From positions 1-56,578 of IMG/VR virus record IMGVR_UViG_3300030012_003637: a stretch of 56,578 nucleotides of DNA; one strand, written 5' to 3'. Positions within the stretch are counted from its first letter, which is position 1; every line of letters begins with the position of its first letter. A model generated the notes under the pieces. The model was not told the origin of the DNA and made no database searches. It was given only the letters and a program-made list of their open reading frames with translations. Made by a program: the position numbers and the translations under genes. The stretch comes from a virus. This document shows positions 21,975 to 31,038 of the stretch, piece by piece.

Positions 21975-22898
21975 ATGCCGAAAAAAATTCCAAAGCAAGT
22001 TAAACTTGTTAAGGATAGTTATATAAAGCAATCTAAGAGTCATAAGCATATCTCTTATAGTCAATTATTTACCTATCTTAGTTGTAAAAGAAAATGGGAG
22101 TTACAATATTTACGTAACGTAGCTCCTTATGAACCTTCTATACATGCCGTATTCGGCTCAGCATTTCATGAAACTTTACAGAACTATCTAGATGTAATGT
22201 ATAATGATACTGCTAAAGCAGCTAATGAAATAGATACAAATGCATACCTTTACGAAAGGATGGTAAAAAACTATAAGAGGCAGAAAATGCAAAATGGTAA
22301 CGAACATTTTTCTGATCCGGATGAAATGAATATGTTCTGGTTAGATGGCAAGCATATATTAGAGTATATTAAAAAGAAAAGAGGAGGTTACTTTTCTAAA
22401 AAGAATACTTACTTGGCAGGTATAGAAACTTTATTATATCAAGAAATAAGTCCTGGTATTTATTTTAAAGGATTTATTGATTTAGTATTCTATAATAAGT
22501 ATTTAGATGAATATACTTTAGTAGATATAAAAACCTCTACCAAAGGTTGGAATAAGTTTGCTAAAGCTGATGATAAGAAAATATTTCAATTACTTTTATA
22601 TAAAGAGTTTTTCGCTAAACAGTTTAACGTTCCTATAGAAAAAGTGAACGTAGAGTATTTTATAGTTAAAAGAAGAGTACCTGTAGAAGCTGATTTTGCT
22701 TCTATGCAAAGAAGAGTACAAGAGTTTAAACCTACGGATGGTAAAATTAAAAGAGGAAAAGCTATATCAGCTATGAATAATTTTATCAAAGACGTATTAG
22801 ATGAAAATAGAGAATATATAGATAAGACTTATCCTTGTACAGGTGATAGAAGTCCTTGCTGGCATTGCAACGTTTATGACGGAGTTTTGCAAAAATAG
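21975..22898 (+). CDS. PD-(D/E)XK nuclease, RecB/Cas4-like
   Basis: 307 aa. ISYSQLFTYLSCKRKW opens the domain, HAVFGSAFHETLQ carries the conserved His, and GFIDLVF ... LVDIKTS supplies the Asp and D-x-K of motifs II and III. Cys at about 37, 288, 295 and 298 are placed like the four iron-sulfur ligands of Cas4 and AddB nucleases. It lies 1 bp after Nmad1. It probably acts as an exonuclease in recombination or replication. Confidence 0.88.
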   Translation: MPKKIPKQVKLVKDSYIKQSKSHKHISYSQLFTYLSCKRKWELQYLRNVAPYEPSIHAVFGSAFHETLQNYLDVMYNDTAKAANEIDTNAYLYERMVKNYKRQKMQNGNEHFSDPDEMNMFWLDGKHILEYIKKKRGGYFSKKNTYLAGIETLLYQEISPGIYFKGFIDLVFYNKYLDEYTLVDIKTSTKGWNKFAKADDKKIFQLLLYKEFFAKQFNVPIEKVNVEYFIVKRRVPVEADFASMQRRVQEFKPTDGKIKRGKAISAMNNFIKDVLDENREYIDKTYPCTGDRSPCWHCNVYDGVLQK

Positions 22899-22899
22899 C

Positions 22900-22913
22900 C
22901 TATTTATATATAA
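22900..22913 (+). promoter_or_regulatory. Candidate late promoter motif (class B)
   Basis: CTATTTATATATAA, about 20 nt before ATG 22934, at the start of the glycan region. Confidence 0.4.
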
Positions 22914-22933
22914 ATATATAATTATATATAGTT

Positions 22934-23122
22934 ATGATTAAAAATGAAAAATTAACTTCGGTAAAAATTACACAACCTTTATTCGATGAATTTAAAATGG
23001 CTTGCTTGCAAGACAACTTTTCTTTTAAAAAGCTTGCAGATCGGGCAATTTTTCTTTATCTTACTAATAAGGACTTTAAAACTAAAATACATAGAGTTAC
23101 ATCCATAAAGTTAAAAAAATGA
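22934..23122 (+). CDS. Ribbon-helix-helix-like DNA-binding protein
   Basis: 62 aa. A first strand (KLTSVKITQP), then two helices (LFDEFKMACLQDN and SFKKLADRAIFLYL) in the ribbon-helix-helix order. Such proteins are dimeric repressors. Its location directly before the glycosyltransferase island (4-bp overlap with the first gene) makes it a candidate regulator of that island. Confidence 0.6.
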   Translation: MIKNEKLTSVKITQPLFDEFKMACLQDNFSFKKLADRAIFLYLTNKDFKTKIHRVTSIKLKK

Positions 23123-24552
23123 TAGAAGGTTATATACCAAGAGATAAACGTAAAAAGATATTACTACTTAGCGATGATTTAAGAATGCACTCAGGAGTAG
23201 CAACTATGTCTAGAGAGATAGTAATTAAAAATTCTCATAGATTTAATTGGTATCAATTAGGTGCAGCATTAAGCCATCCTGAAGTAGGAAAGATATTCGA
23301 TATATCTAAATCTATTACTGATGTAACTGGAGTAGAAGATGTCGAAGTAAAAGTACAACCTAATGTAGGATATGGTAATCCAGATTTAATAAGGCAGATA
23401 CTTAAGCTTGAGAAACCAGATGCTATTTTTATATTTACTGATCCAAGATATTGGGTATGGTTATTTGAAATAGAAAGAGAAATAAGAAGTAAAATTCCTA
23501 TCTTTTGGCTCAATATTTGGGATGATTATCCATCACCTATTTATAACAAGAATTTTTATAACTCAGTAGATTTACTGATGGGTATATCTAAACAAACAGT
23601 TAATATTAATAAGTTAGTATTAGCAGAAGAAGCTAAGAATAAAGTTATTGAATACGTTCCTCATGGTATAGATGAAAAATTATTCTTTCCAGTTGGTAAA
23701 GATCATGAGTACTATGATAAGTTAGTCGAATTTAAACAGCAAACTATACCAGTTGAAACTGACTTTGTAGTTTATTTTAATTCTAGAAACATTCATAGAA
23801 AGAGACCTGGTGATACGATATTTGCATTTAAATTATTTTGTGATAAACTAACAAAAGAACAAGCAAAGAAATGCGCTTTAGTAATGCATACATCAGTTAA
23901 TGATCAACATGGTACTGATTTAAAAGCAGTTAAAGAAGCTATAGCTCCTGACTTAAACATATTCTTTTCTCAAGGAAAAATAACTCCTGAACAAATGAAC
24001 TTTATGTATAATATGGCAGATGTTACTATGTTATTAAGTTCTAACGAAGGATGGGGATTATCTTTAACTGAATCGTTAATGTGCGGTACTATGATTATAC
24101 CAAACGTTACAGGAGGTATGCAAGATCAATGTAGGTTTGAAAATGAAAAAGGAGAGTGGATAGATTTTGATGCTGACTTTCCTTCTAATCATAGAGGTAC
24201 ATATAAGAAATGCGGTGAATGGGCTGAACCTGTATTTCCATCTAATATAAGTCTAGCTGGTTCTCCTGCTACTCCTTATATATTTGATGATAGATGTCAG
24301 CCAGAAGATGCAGCAGATGCATTATTTAAAGTTTATAGTTACGGTAAAGAAGAAAGGACCAAAAGAGGTAAGTTAGGTCATGACTGGGTTATGTCAGATG
24401 AAGCAAAAATGTCTTCAACGGCTATGGGTAATACTATAGGAGACTGTATGGATAAAGCTTTCAAGAAGTTTAAACCAAGAACGCAGTATGATATAATTAA
24501 AATAGAAAACAGTAAGTCTAAAAAAGTCTTACATAAATTAACAGGGTATTAA
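23119..24552 (+). CDS. Glycosyltransferase, GT-B fold (GT4-like)
   Basis: 477 aa. N-terminal DLRMHSGVATMSREI is the acceptor-side loop. The donor-binding motif NEGWGLSLTESLMCGT around residue 310 matches the E-G-x-x-x-x-x-E pattern of GT4 enzymes. Cytoplasmic. It opens a 12-kb block of glycan genes. The sugar donor cannot be read from the sequence. Confidence 0.85.
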   Translation: MIEGYIPRDKRKKILLLSDDLRMHSGVATMSREIVIKNSHRFNWYQLGAALSHPEVGKIFDISKSITDVTGVEDVEVKVQPNVGYGNPDLIRQILKLEKPDAIFIFTDPRYWVWLFEIEREIRSKIPIFWLNIWDDYPSPIYNKNFYNSVDLLMGISKQTVNINKLVLAEEAKNKVIEYVPHGIDEKLFFPVGKDHEYYDKLVEFKQQTIPVETDFVVYFNSRNIHRKRPGDTIFAFKLFCDKLTKEQAKKCALVMHTSVNDQHGTDLKAVKEAIAPDLNIFFSQGKITPEQMNFMYNMADVTMLLSSNEGWGLSLTESLMCGTMIIPNVTGGMQDQCRFENEKGEWIDFDADFPSNHRGTYKKCGEWAEPVFPSNISLAGSPATPYIFDDRCQPEDAADALFKVYSYGKEERTKRGKLGHDWVMSDEAKMSSTAMGNTIGDCMDKAFKKFKPRTQYDIIKIENSKSKKVLHKLTGY

Positions 24553-24695
24553 TGGACAATAATAATCAATCTAATGGTAATACTCAATTGAATCAACTAA
24601 GAAATGACTTCAACGAAAGAATTGGTCATAAAAAAATCTTAGGGAGTTCTTTGAGAGTACAATTAAATAAAAGAAGAAGATACAGAACAATATAG
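24552..24695 (+). CDS. Unknown small polar protein
   Basis: 47 aa from ATG 24552 (overlapping the preceding stop as TAATG) to TAG 24693-24695. The N-terminus is Asn- and Gln-rich, the C-terminus Arg- and Lys-rich. No domain. Translational coupling supports it. Confidence 0.5.
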   Translation: MDNNNQSNGNTQLNQLRNDFNERIGHKKILGSSLRVQLNKRRRYRTI

Positions 24696-24708
24696 TAAAG
24701 TTATAATA

Positions 24709-25986
24709 ATGGATAAAACCTCAGTTGTAGTAAGTTGCCCTATAGATACTTATTCAGGCTATGGAGCACGAAGTAGAGATTTAGTTAAAGCATTAATAGC
24801 TTTAGGTGAATACGATGTTAAAATATTAGCTCAGAGATGGGGTACAACCAGGACAGGTTATCTCAAAGAACATCAAGAGCACGATTTACATTCTAGGGTA
24901 ATACCTAATATCAATAGTAAACCTGATATATGGATCCAGATAACTGTTCCTAATGAGTTTCAACCAGTAGGTAAATATAATATAGGTATTACAGCAGGTA
25001 TAGAAACTACTTTATGTCCTATGCCATGGATCGAAGGATTAAATAAAATGGATTTAGTTCTTACTTCTTCTAACCACAGTAAGAAAGTTCTAACAGAATC
25101 TAAATGGACTGTTACTCATAAGCAAACTAAAAAAGAAGAAAACCTTTTCTGCAATACTCCTATAGAAGTTTTATTTGAAGGAATCGATAATACTAAGTAT
25201 AAAGTAGACCCTAATAATAATTTTGATTTATCTTCTATTAAAGAAGAGTTTTGCTTTTTATTTGTAGGACATTGGTTACAAGGAGATTTTAAACATGACA
25301 GAAAAAATATAGGATATACAATTAAAGCATTCCTTCAAACGTTTAAAAATAAACCTAACCCTCCAGCTCTTATACTAAAGACTCAACATGCTAATGCATC
25401 ATTAATAGATTTAGATGCTATAAAAGAGAAGATTAATTCAATAAGATCTACTCTGAAAGGTAAACTGCCTAACATATATATTATTCATGGTGAAGTTTCT
25501 GATAAACAGATTAATGATTTATATAATAACCCTAAAGTAAAAGCTATGGTATGTTTAACTAAAGGAGAAGGATTCGGAAGACCTTTATTAGAATTTAGCG
25601 TAGTTAAAAAACCTATCATAGCATCAGGATGGTCAGGACAGGTTGACTTTTTAGATCCTATGAAAGCAGTACTAATTGGAGGTGAGTTAGAAAACGTTCA
25701 TCAATCAGCTGCTATTAAGGATGTTCTTCTTCCTGAAGCTCAATGGTTCCAAGTTGATGATGGTGATGTAGGAAAAGCATTAAAATCAGTTCATACTAAA
25801 TATAAAAAGTATGTACCTCTAGCTAAGCAATTAGGTTTTAAAAATCAAAAAGAATTTTCATTTGAAAGTATGACAAAAAAATTAGGAGAAATATTAAAAG
25901 AAAATTTACCTGAATTTCCTAAACAGGTAGAACTTAATTTACCTTCTTTAAATATTCCTAAAATAGAATTACCTAAACTTAAATAA
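24709..25986 (+). CDS. Glycosyltransferase, GT-B fold (GT4-like)
   Basis: 425 aa. The start SYSGYGARSRDL-like loop (SGYGARSRDLVKAL) and the donor site TKGEGFGRPLLEF near residue 285 are the typical GT4 elements. The C-terminal 40 residues carry a Pro/Leu/Lys-rich repeat (LPSLNIPKIELPKLK) absent from the family core, which may be an interaction tail. Second gene of this type in the island. Confidence 0.85.
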   Translation: MDKTSVVVSCPIDTYSGYGARSRDLVKALIALGEYDVKILAQRWGTTRTGYLKEHQEHDLHSRVIPNINSKPDIWIQITVPNEFQPVGKYNIGITAGIETTLCPMPWIEGLNKMDLVLTSSNHSKKVLTESKWTVTHKQTKKEENLFCNTPIEVLFEGIDNTKYKVDPNNNFDLSSIKEEFCFLFVGHWLQGDFKHDRKNIGYTIKAFLQTFKNKPNPPALILKTQHANASLIDLDAIKEKINSIRSTLKGKLPNIYIIHGEVSDKQINDLYNNPKVKAMVCLTKGEGFGRPLLEFSVVKKPIIASGWSGQVDFLDPMKAVLIGGELENVHQSAAIKDVLLPEAQWFQVDDGDVGKALKSVHTKYKKYVPLAKQLGFKNQKEFSFESMTKKLGEILKENLPEFPKQVELNLPSLNIPKIELPKLK

Positions 25987-25987
25987 T

Positions 25988-26449
25988 ATGAAATTAGATA
26001 AAGATAAAATGGTTGAAGGTCCTTTTGGTAGTAATGCTTGTTATGAGCAAACTTTTATACAAGAAGGAAATGAAATTAAAACGTGGTTATGTTTTGGAAG
26101 CGGCTTTACTACTTCTACATTAATGACTAAAGGTTCTAAAGTAGTTAAAGAGCTTAAAGAAACCTCTCCAGAACTGTATAAAGATCTTCTACATACAGAT
26201 AAAGAAAATAGAGTATGGGCTCCAGCTACTATTACCCTTCCGGAAAAGGGGATGGTGTTTTTAGACGGCACAAGCAAGGAAGTATGGCAGTGGGCAGCTG
26301 TTAAATCTACTCTTATTACTGAAGAGGATAGAAAAACTAAAAAGTTTCCTAAAGACCAAACTCATAAAATGGATATGAAAAATATAAAACATTTTGGTCA
26401 AAGAGAATTTATGGATGCTTTAGAATATATAGATTTTTATATGGTATGA
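25988..26449 (+). CDS. Unknown conserved-looking phage protein
   Basis: 153 aa. It is a mix of strands and helices with WLCFGSGFTTST and MVFLDGTSKEVWQW. No domain recognised. It overlaps the following glycosyltransferase by 4 bp. It may be unrelated to glycan synthesis. Confidence 0.5.
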   Translation: MKLDKDKMVEGPFGSNACYEQTFIQEGNEIKTWLCFGSGFTTSTLMTKGSKVVKELKETSPELYKDLLHTDKENRVWAPATITLPEKGMVFLDGTSKEVWQWAAVKSTLITEEDRKTKKFPKDQTHKMDMKNIKHFGQREFMDALEYIDFYMV

Positions 26450-27069
26450 AAATAAGCTATGCTATTACTGTATGTAACGAATTTGTAGAGATACAAAAAC
26501 TTATTTCATTTCTTTTACAGCATAAAAGAGACGAAGATGAGATAGTAGTTTTATACGATGAAGTAAATGGAGATGAAGAGGTTGAAAACTTTTTAAGAGC
26601 AAAAAGTGTTAACTTAGATTTTATGTGGTGGAATGGAGTATTTAATAATCATTTTGCTGATTGGAAAAATACTCTCAGAGAAAGATGTAATGGCGATTAT
26701 ATATTTCAAATAGATGCTGATGAATTACCTCATTGTGATCTTATAGCTAACCTTCCTAGCGTTTTAGAAAATAATCCTGATAATGAAGTTTACTTAGTTC
26801 CTAGAGTAAATACAGTCAAAGGGTTAACTAATGAGCATATATCTAAATGGAGATGGAATGTTAACGATAAAGGTTGGGTAAACTGGCCTGATTATCAATG
26901 GAGAATATGGAAAAATAAACCAGAAATAAAATGGGTTAATAAGGTACATGAAAAATTAGAAGGTTATAAAACTTTTGCACCATTACCTGAACTAGAAGAA
27001 TATAGTTTATCACACCCTAAAACTATAGAAAGACAAGAAAAACAAAATAAATTTTACGATACATTATGA
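26446..27069 (+). CDS. Glycosyltransferase family 2-like
   Basis: 207 aa. ISYAITVCNEF at the N-terminus and GDYIFQIDADELP around residue 85-97 (the metal-binding D-x-D) are GT2 (GT-A fold) features. The short C-terminus ends after WVNKVHEKLEG, a segment seen in LPS-core type GT2 enzymes of the SunS/WaaE kind. Overlaps the next gene by 4 bp. Confidence 0.83.
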   Translation: MKISYAITVCNEFVEIQKLISFLLQHKRDEDEIVVLYDEVNGDEEVENFLRAKSVNLDFMWWNGVFNNHFADWKNTLRERCNGDYIFQIDADELPHCDLIANLPSVLENNPDNEVYLVPRVNTVKGLTNEHISKWRWNVNDKGWVNWPDYQWRIWKNKPEIKWVNKVHEKLEGYKTFAPLPELEEYSLSHPKTIERQEKQNKFYDTL

Positions 27070-28208
27070 AAAAAATATGGTACGCCCCTTATAAGTTCGA
27101 ATCATACGGACAAGAAGAAATAGACGCAGTAGTTAAATCATTAGAATCAGGATGGCTTGGAGGTCAAGGACCAAAGAGCGTTGAATTTGAAAAAGCTATA
27201 GCAAAAAGATTTGGTAAAAAATACGGAGTGTTTGTAAATTCAGGCTCATCAGCTTGTTTATTAGCAATAGCAGCTTTAGACTTACCGAAAGGATGTAAGA
27301 TAATTACCCCAGCATGTACTTTTGCTACTACTTTAGCTCCTATTATTCAGTTAGGGTTTAAGCCTATATTTGTAGATGTTGGATTAACAGATTATGTAGC
27401 TAATATAGATGAAGTATTAAGTAAAGTAGACGATGATGTTAAAGCTATTATGTTGCCTAATTTAATAGGAAATAAACCTGACTGGTATAAGCTTAAAGAA
27501 GGTCTGAGAAATATGGGCAGAGACGATGTTTTCCTTATAGAAGACAGTGCTGATACCATTACTAAGACAGATGTAACTGATGTTGCTACTACAAGTTTTT
27601 ATGCTTCACATGTTATTACTGCTGGAGGAGTAGGAGGAATGGTAATGTATAACGATAACAAACATGTTACTAAATGTCTTCAATATAGAGATTGGGGTAG
27701 ATTAGGAAACGATTCTGAGATTATGGACGATAGATTTAATCACTCAGTAGATGGAATACCTTATGACCATAAATTTTTATATTCAGTATTAGGTTATCAT
27801 ATGAAAGCTTGTGAAATGAATGCAGCATTTGGTTTAGTTCAGTTAGAAAGATTTAAAAAATTCTCTGATATTAGACGAGCTAACTTTAAAAGATATTTAG
27901 AACTGTTAGATGGAGTAGGAGATTTAATACTACCGGATGATAGCATTGAACCTAATTGGTTAGCCATTCCTTTACAAACTGAAAAGAGATTTGAGTTACT
28001 AACATTTTTAGAAGACCACAATGTACAGACTAGAGTAACCTTTGCAGGTAATGTAACTAGACATCCAGTTTATAGAGAGTATTTAGATGACTTTAAAAAT
28101 TCAGATACTATTATGAAGAATGGTTTCTTATTAGGAGCTCATCATGGAATGACTATAGAAGATGTAGAACACGTTTGTGGTTTAATAAAAGTATTTTTTA
28201 ATAAGTAA
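27066..28208 (+). CDS. DegT/DnrJ family PLP/PMP enzyme, RfbH/ColD-like sugar 3-dehydratase
   Basis: 380 aa, fold type I of the DegT/DnrJ/EryC1 family: GWLGGQGPKSVEFEKA, NSGSSACLLA and EDSADTIT (PLP ring Asp) are visible. At the position of the catalytic Lys it has His (SFYASHVITAGG, H182), as in the 3-dehydratases RfbH/DdhC and ColD rather than aminotransferases. YRDWGR and DHKFLYSVLGYHMK also match RfbH. The Cys cluster that binds the RfbH 2Fe-2S centre is missing. It thus probably removes the C3 hydroxyl of a keto-deoxy sugar, or is a derived variant. Confidence 0.8.
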   Translation: MKKIWYAPYKFESYGQEEIDAVVKSLESGWLGGQGPKSVEFEKAIAKRFGKKYGVFVNSGSSACLLAIAALDLPKGCKIITPACTFATTLAPIIQLGFKPIFVDVGLTDYVANIDEVLSKVDDDVKAIMLPNLIGNKPDWYKLKEGLRNMGRDDVFLIEDSADTITKTDVTDVATTSFYASHVITAGGVGGMVMYNDNKHVTKCLQYRDWGRLGNDSEIMDDRFNHSVDGIPYDHKFLYSVLGYHMKACEMNAAFGLVQLERFKKFSDIRRANFKRYLELLDGVGDLILPDDSIEPNWLAIPLQTEKRFELLTFLEDHNVQTRVTFAGNVTRHPVYREYLDDFKNSDTIMKNGFLLGAHHGMTIEDVEHVCGLIKVFFNK

Positions 28209-28209
28209 A

Positions 28210-28836
28210 ATGGAATATATAGAATATAGTACAGAAGATTATCCTTTCAGAGGAATTATAGAAGAAGTATTACAGACTAAAGATTTAGAAAGAATACATA
28301 GTATGGCTGATTATGAGCTTTTTGTTAAAGGAACTGATCAATCTACTATTTGGCATAAAAGGTATTATGATAATTTAGATAAATTTTTACCTTTATATGA
28401 TAAGTTTATTAATGAAGTTGTTAAACCTAGTTTCGGTGAAGATATAGTCTATCAAAAAATCCCTACTTTTAGAACACAGTTAGTTAAGAATTTAGGAGTA
28501 TTTGAGTTTCATAGAGATAGAGACTATGCTCATAACGAAGAAGAGAGAAACTTCTTTTTACCTTTTACCGATGCATATGCTACTAATACTATATGGGTTG
28601 AATCTGAAGAAGATAAAGCAGATTATTCTCCTATGACTACCCTATATGGTCAAGTAGTTAAGTGGAATGGTAATAGTCTTATGCATGGCAATAAGCAAAA
28701 TACTACTTCCAATACCAGAGTTAGTGTTGATTTTAGATGTATTCCTTTATCTAAGTATTCAGAAGAAGAAGGAGCTGCTGCTATATATTCTAAAATGAAA
28801 TTTAAAATAGGCGATTATTATAATGTCACTAAATGA
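28210..28836 (+). CDS. 2-oxoglutarate/Fe(II) oxygenase-like protein (StrG-like)
   Basis: 208 aa. The iron site is EFHRDRD (H-x-D) near residue 100 and LMHGNKQ with a downstream Arg in RVSVDFR near 157-175, the order expected for Fe(II)/2OG dioxygenases. StrG-like members occur in aminosugar and surface-glycan clusters. It lies between the DegT-type enzyme and an RmlD-like reductase, so a sugar-linked oxidation is plausible. Substrate unknown. Confidence 0.7.
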   Translation: MEYIEYSTEDYPFRGIIEEVLQTKDLERIHSMADYELFVKGTDQSTIWHKRYYDNLDKFLPLYDKFINEVVKPSFGEDIVYQKIPTFRTQLVKNLGVFEFHRDRDYAHNEEERNFFLPFTDAYATNTIWVESEEDKADYSPMTTLYGQVVKWNGNSLMHGNKQNTTSNTRVSVDFRCIPLSKYSEEEGAAAIYSKMKFKIGDYYNVTK

Positions 28837-29495
28837 AGACTTTAGTATTAGGAGACGGTATTTTAGGATCAGAAATCGTAAAACAGACTGGCTGGGAATT
28901 AATGTCTCGGAAAAAGACAGGTTTCGATATAAACTCAACAAGTCTAGAGGTTCTTAACGATTACGATATAGTTATAAATTGTATAGCTAATACTGATTGT
29001 TACTCACTAAGTAAAATAAAACACTTAGAAATAAATTATAATTTTCCTAAAAGGTTATCTGATTACTGTGTAAATAGAGGAATTAAATTAGTTCATATAT
29101 CTACTGAATTTGTATATGCTAATAACAAATATGCTCCTAATGAGGAAGATAAAGCTATTCCAGATAACACTTGGTATGCTAAAAGTAAATTACTAGCTGA
29201 TAATTATATTGAACTTACTAATGAGAAAGCTTTAATTTGTAGAGAGCTTCACAAACCTAATCCTTTCCCTTATAAAGAAGTATGGAAAATAAGAACAACA
29301 GGCGATACAGTAGATAAAATAGCAGATTTAATTATTCAGTTAATAAATAAACACGCTGTAGGAATATATAATGTTGGTACTGGATGTAAATGGTTAAAAG
29401 ACCTTGCACCTAATTGTAAAGAAGTAGATGCTCCTGATTATGTTCCTTTCGATACTACAATGGACTTAACTAAACTTAATACTTTTTTAAGATAA
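28833..29495 (+). CDS. RmlD-like NAD(P)-dependent sugar reductase
   Basis: 220 aa. The nucleotide loop LVLGDGILGSEI is a variant G-x-x-G-x-x-G, STEFVYANNK and WYAKSKLLAD supply the Ser/Thr and Y-x-x-x-K of the SDR family. The layout resembles dTDP-4-dehydrorhamnose reductase, but it is about 60-80 aa shorter. Overlaps its neighbours at both ends (4 bp and 1 bp). Confidence 0.75.
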   Translation: MKTLVLGDGILGSEIVKQTGWELMSRKKTGFDINSTSLEVLNDYDIVINCIANTDCYSLSKIKHLEINYNFPKRLSDYCVNRGIKLVHISTEFVYANNKYAPNEEDKAIPDNTWYAKSKLLADNYIELTNEKALICRELHKPNPFPYKEVWKIRTTGDTVDKIADLIIQLINKHAVGIYNVGTGCKWLKDLAPNCKEVDAPDYVPFDTTMDLTKLNTFLR

Positions 29496-30376
29496 TGAAA
29501 GATGTTTACTTTATTGTAAAAGATATAGAAGGTAAGACTTATCCTTCTAATTACCTTCTAGGTAAAATGGTATCTGAAAAATTAAATAACCATGGAATGA
29601 ATACAAAAGTTATTGATTCTATACAAGGGTTAAAAGATAGTATTTTAATTTTTAATGGCTCTTTGATAAAAGAATATGATTTAAATAAGCATACATTAGA
29701 GATGTTAAAAGGTAGAAATAATAAATTAGTTCTTAATCCTTGTGACTATTTTATTTGGATGACTTATGAAGAATTAGAGCTTTACCCGTACATGGATGCT
29801 TTTATATTTCCTAACACTCAGTATAAAAATATGATAAAAGGATTAACTGACGATCAAATTATATCTGTTATTCCGCATCATTATGATCATAGATTCGATG
29901 GAGTTAAAGTTGAAAAAAGAAAAGATTTCTGTGTAGGATATTTTGGAGTTCCTTATAAAGATAAATATTTTATACCTGATACTAGCCCAGATTGGTTAAT
30001 TTATAATATAGATTTAAGAATAGGAGAATTAGAATATGAAGCTCAGAAATTTCATGTACACTTCTCTCATAGGAGTCCTTCTTCGTTAGATTTTTTCTTA
30101 AAACCTGCTACTAAATTAGCTATAGCATCAGCAAGTAATGTTGCTTTCTTAACTTCTAAAGATACATCAGTTATGGATTTTTTACCTGAAGACTATCCTT
30201 TATTTATTTCAGAAGATTTAGATGATTTAAATAGTAAATACGAATTATTAAAAAGTAAGTTTGGGACAAAAGAATGGAAAGATTACGTAGGATTTATTAG
30301 TAACCTAAAAGAAAAATTTGATTTAAATTACCAACAAAAAGATTATAAACTATTGTTTGAACGATTATCTGAATGA
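29495..30376 (+). CDS. Putative glycosyltransferase (GT-B-like)
   Basis: 293 aa. The C-terminal KPATKLAIASASNVAFLTS, followed by a VMDFLPEDYP segment, resembles the donor-side loop of GT-B enzymes. The N-terminal half lacks a clear motif. Context within the island supports a glycosyltransferase role; the family is uncertain. Confidence 0.55.
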   Translation: MKDVYFIVKDIEGKTYPSNYLLGKMVSEKLNNHGMNTKVIDSIQGLKDSILIFNGSLIKEYDLNKHTLEMLKGRNNKLVLNPCDYFIWMTYEELELYPYMDAFIFPNTQYKNMIKGLTDDQIISVIPHHYDHRFDGVKVEKRKDFCVGYFGVPYKDKYFIPDTSPDWLIYNIDLRIGELEYEAQKFHVHFSHRSPSSLDFFLKPATKLAIASASNVAFLTSKDTSVMDFLPEDYPLFISEDLDDLNSKYELLKSKFGTKEWKDYVGFISNLKEKFDLNYQQKDYKLLFERLSE

Positions 30377-31038
30377 ACTTAACTATAGCTATAGATGATG
30401 TGAACCCTCTGAAAGGTTGGAGAATATTTGGTGATGATACTGAAAAGTATTTATTTGATCTAAATAAAACTTTCGGTGTAAAATTTACTTTATTTATTCC
30501 TTCTAATTATCATAATGAAGCTCCAATATCTAAAGATAAAAATTGGATAACAGACCTTAAAGATTCAGGTATATTTGAATTAGCAGCTCATGGTCATTTT
30601 CATCAAACTTCTAATCCTAAACGCTTAGGAGAGATGGAGTTTGCTGAATTAAGCAATGAAGAAGATATTCAAGATAGAATAAAATTAATGTTTGAAGAAT
30701 GGAATAAAGTAGGAATCAAACCAATAGGATGGAGAAATCCAGGTTGGATATGTCATCCATTAGCTAAAAAATACCTGGAAAATAAATTTGAATATGCTGC
30801 TTTACATTATGATCATAACAATAATCTTAAATGGAAGCTTAAAGAAATATTTGGTGCTGATGGAATACATGAGACTAATATTACTACTCACAAAGATAAT
30901 ATTATGTTACATTCACACATTTGTGGAGACTGGAATGATAATGTTTGGAATGAAAATAATTACAAACAATTAAACTTATCGTTGGAATTCTTATTTAAAA
31001 ATTATAAATTAGATAATAAAACTATAGCTGAATTATGA
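30373..31038 (+). CDS. Polysaccharide deacetylase-like (NodB/DUF2334 type) protein
   Basis: 221 aa. The metal site is AIDDV at residues 6-10 (Asp pair) and AAHGHFHQ (H-x-x-x-H type) near residue 75, with GWRNPGW and a C-terminal MLHSHICGDW His motif, all typical of carbohydrate esterase family 4-like deacetylases. It has no signal peptide, so it would act on a cytoplasmic sugar precursor. Overlaps both neighbours by 4 bp. Confidence 0.8.
   Translation: MNLTIAIDDVNPLKGWRIFGDDTEKYLFDLNKTFGVKFTLFIPSNYHNEAPISKDKNWITDLKDSGIFELAAHGHFHQTSNPKRLGEMEFAELSNEEDIQDRIKLMFEEWNKVGIKPIGWRNPGWICHPLAKKYLENKFEYAALHYDHNNNLKWKLKEIFGADGIHETNITTHKDNIMLHSHICGDWNDNVWNENNYKQLNLSLEFLFKNYKLDNKTIAEL

Noticed and set aside
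27066-28208. Plain sugar aminotransferase for the DegT-family gene
   Set aside because: The catalytic Lys is His (H182) in an RfbH/ColD-like context, so a dehydratase is the better reading.
30788-30973. Alternative-frame ORF within the deacetylase gene
   Set aside because: Contained in a gene with clear catalytic motifs; composition is typical of a shifted AT-rich frame.
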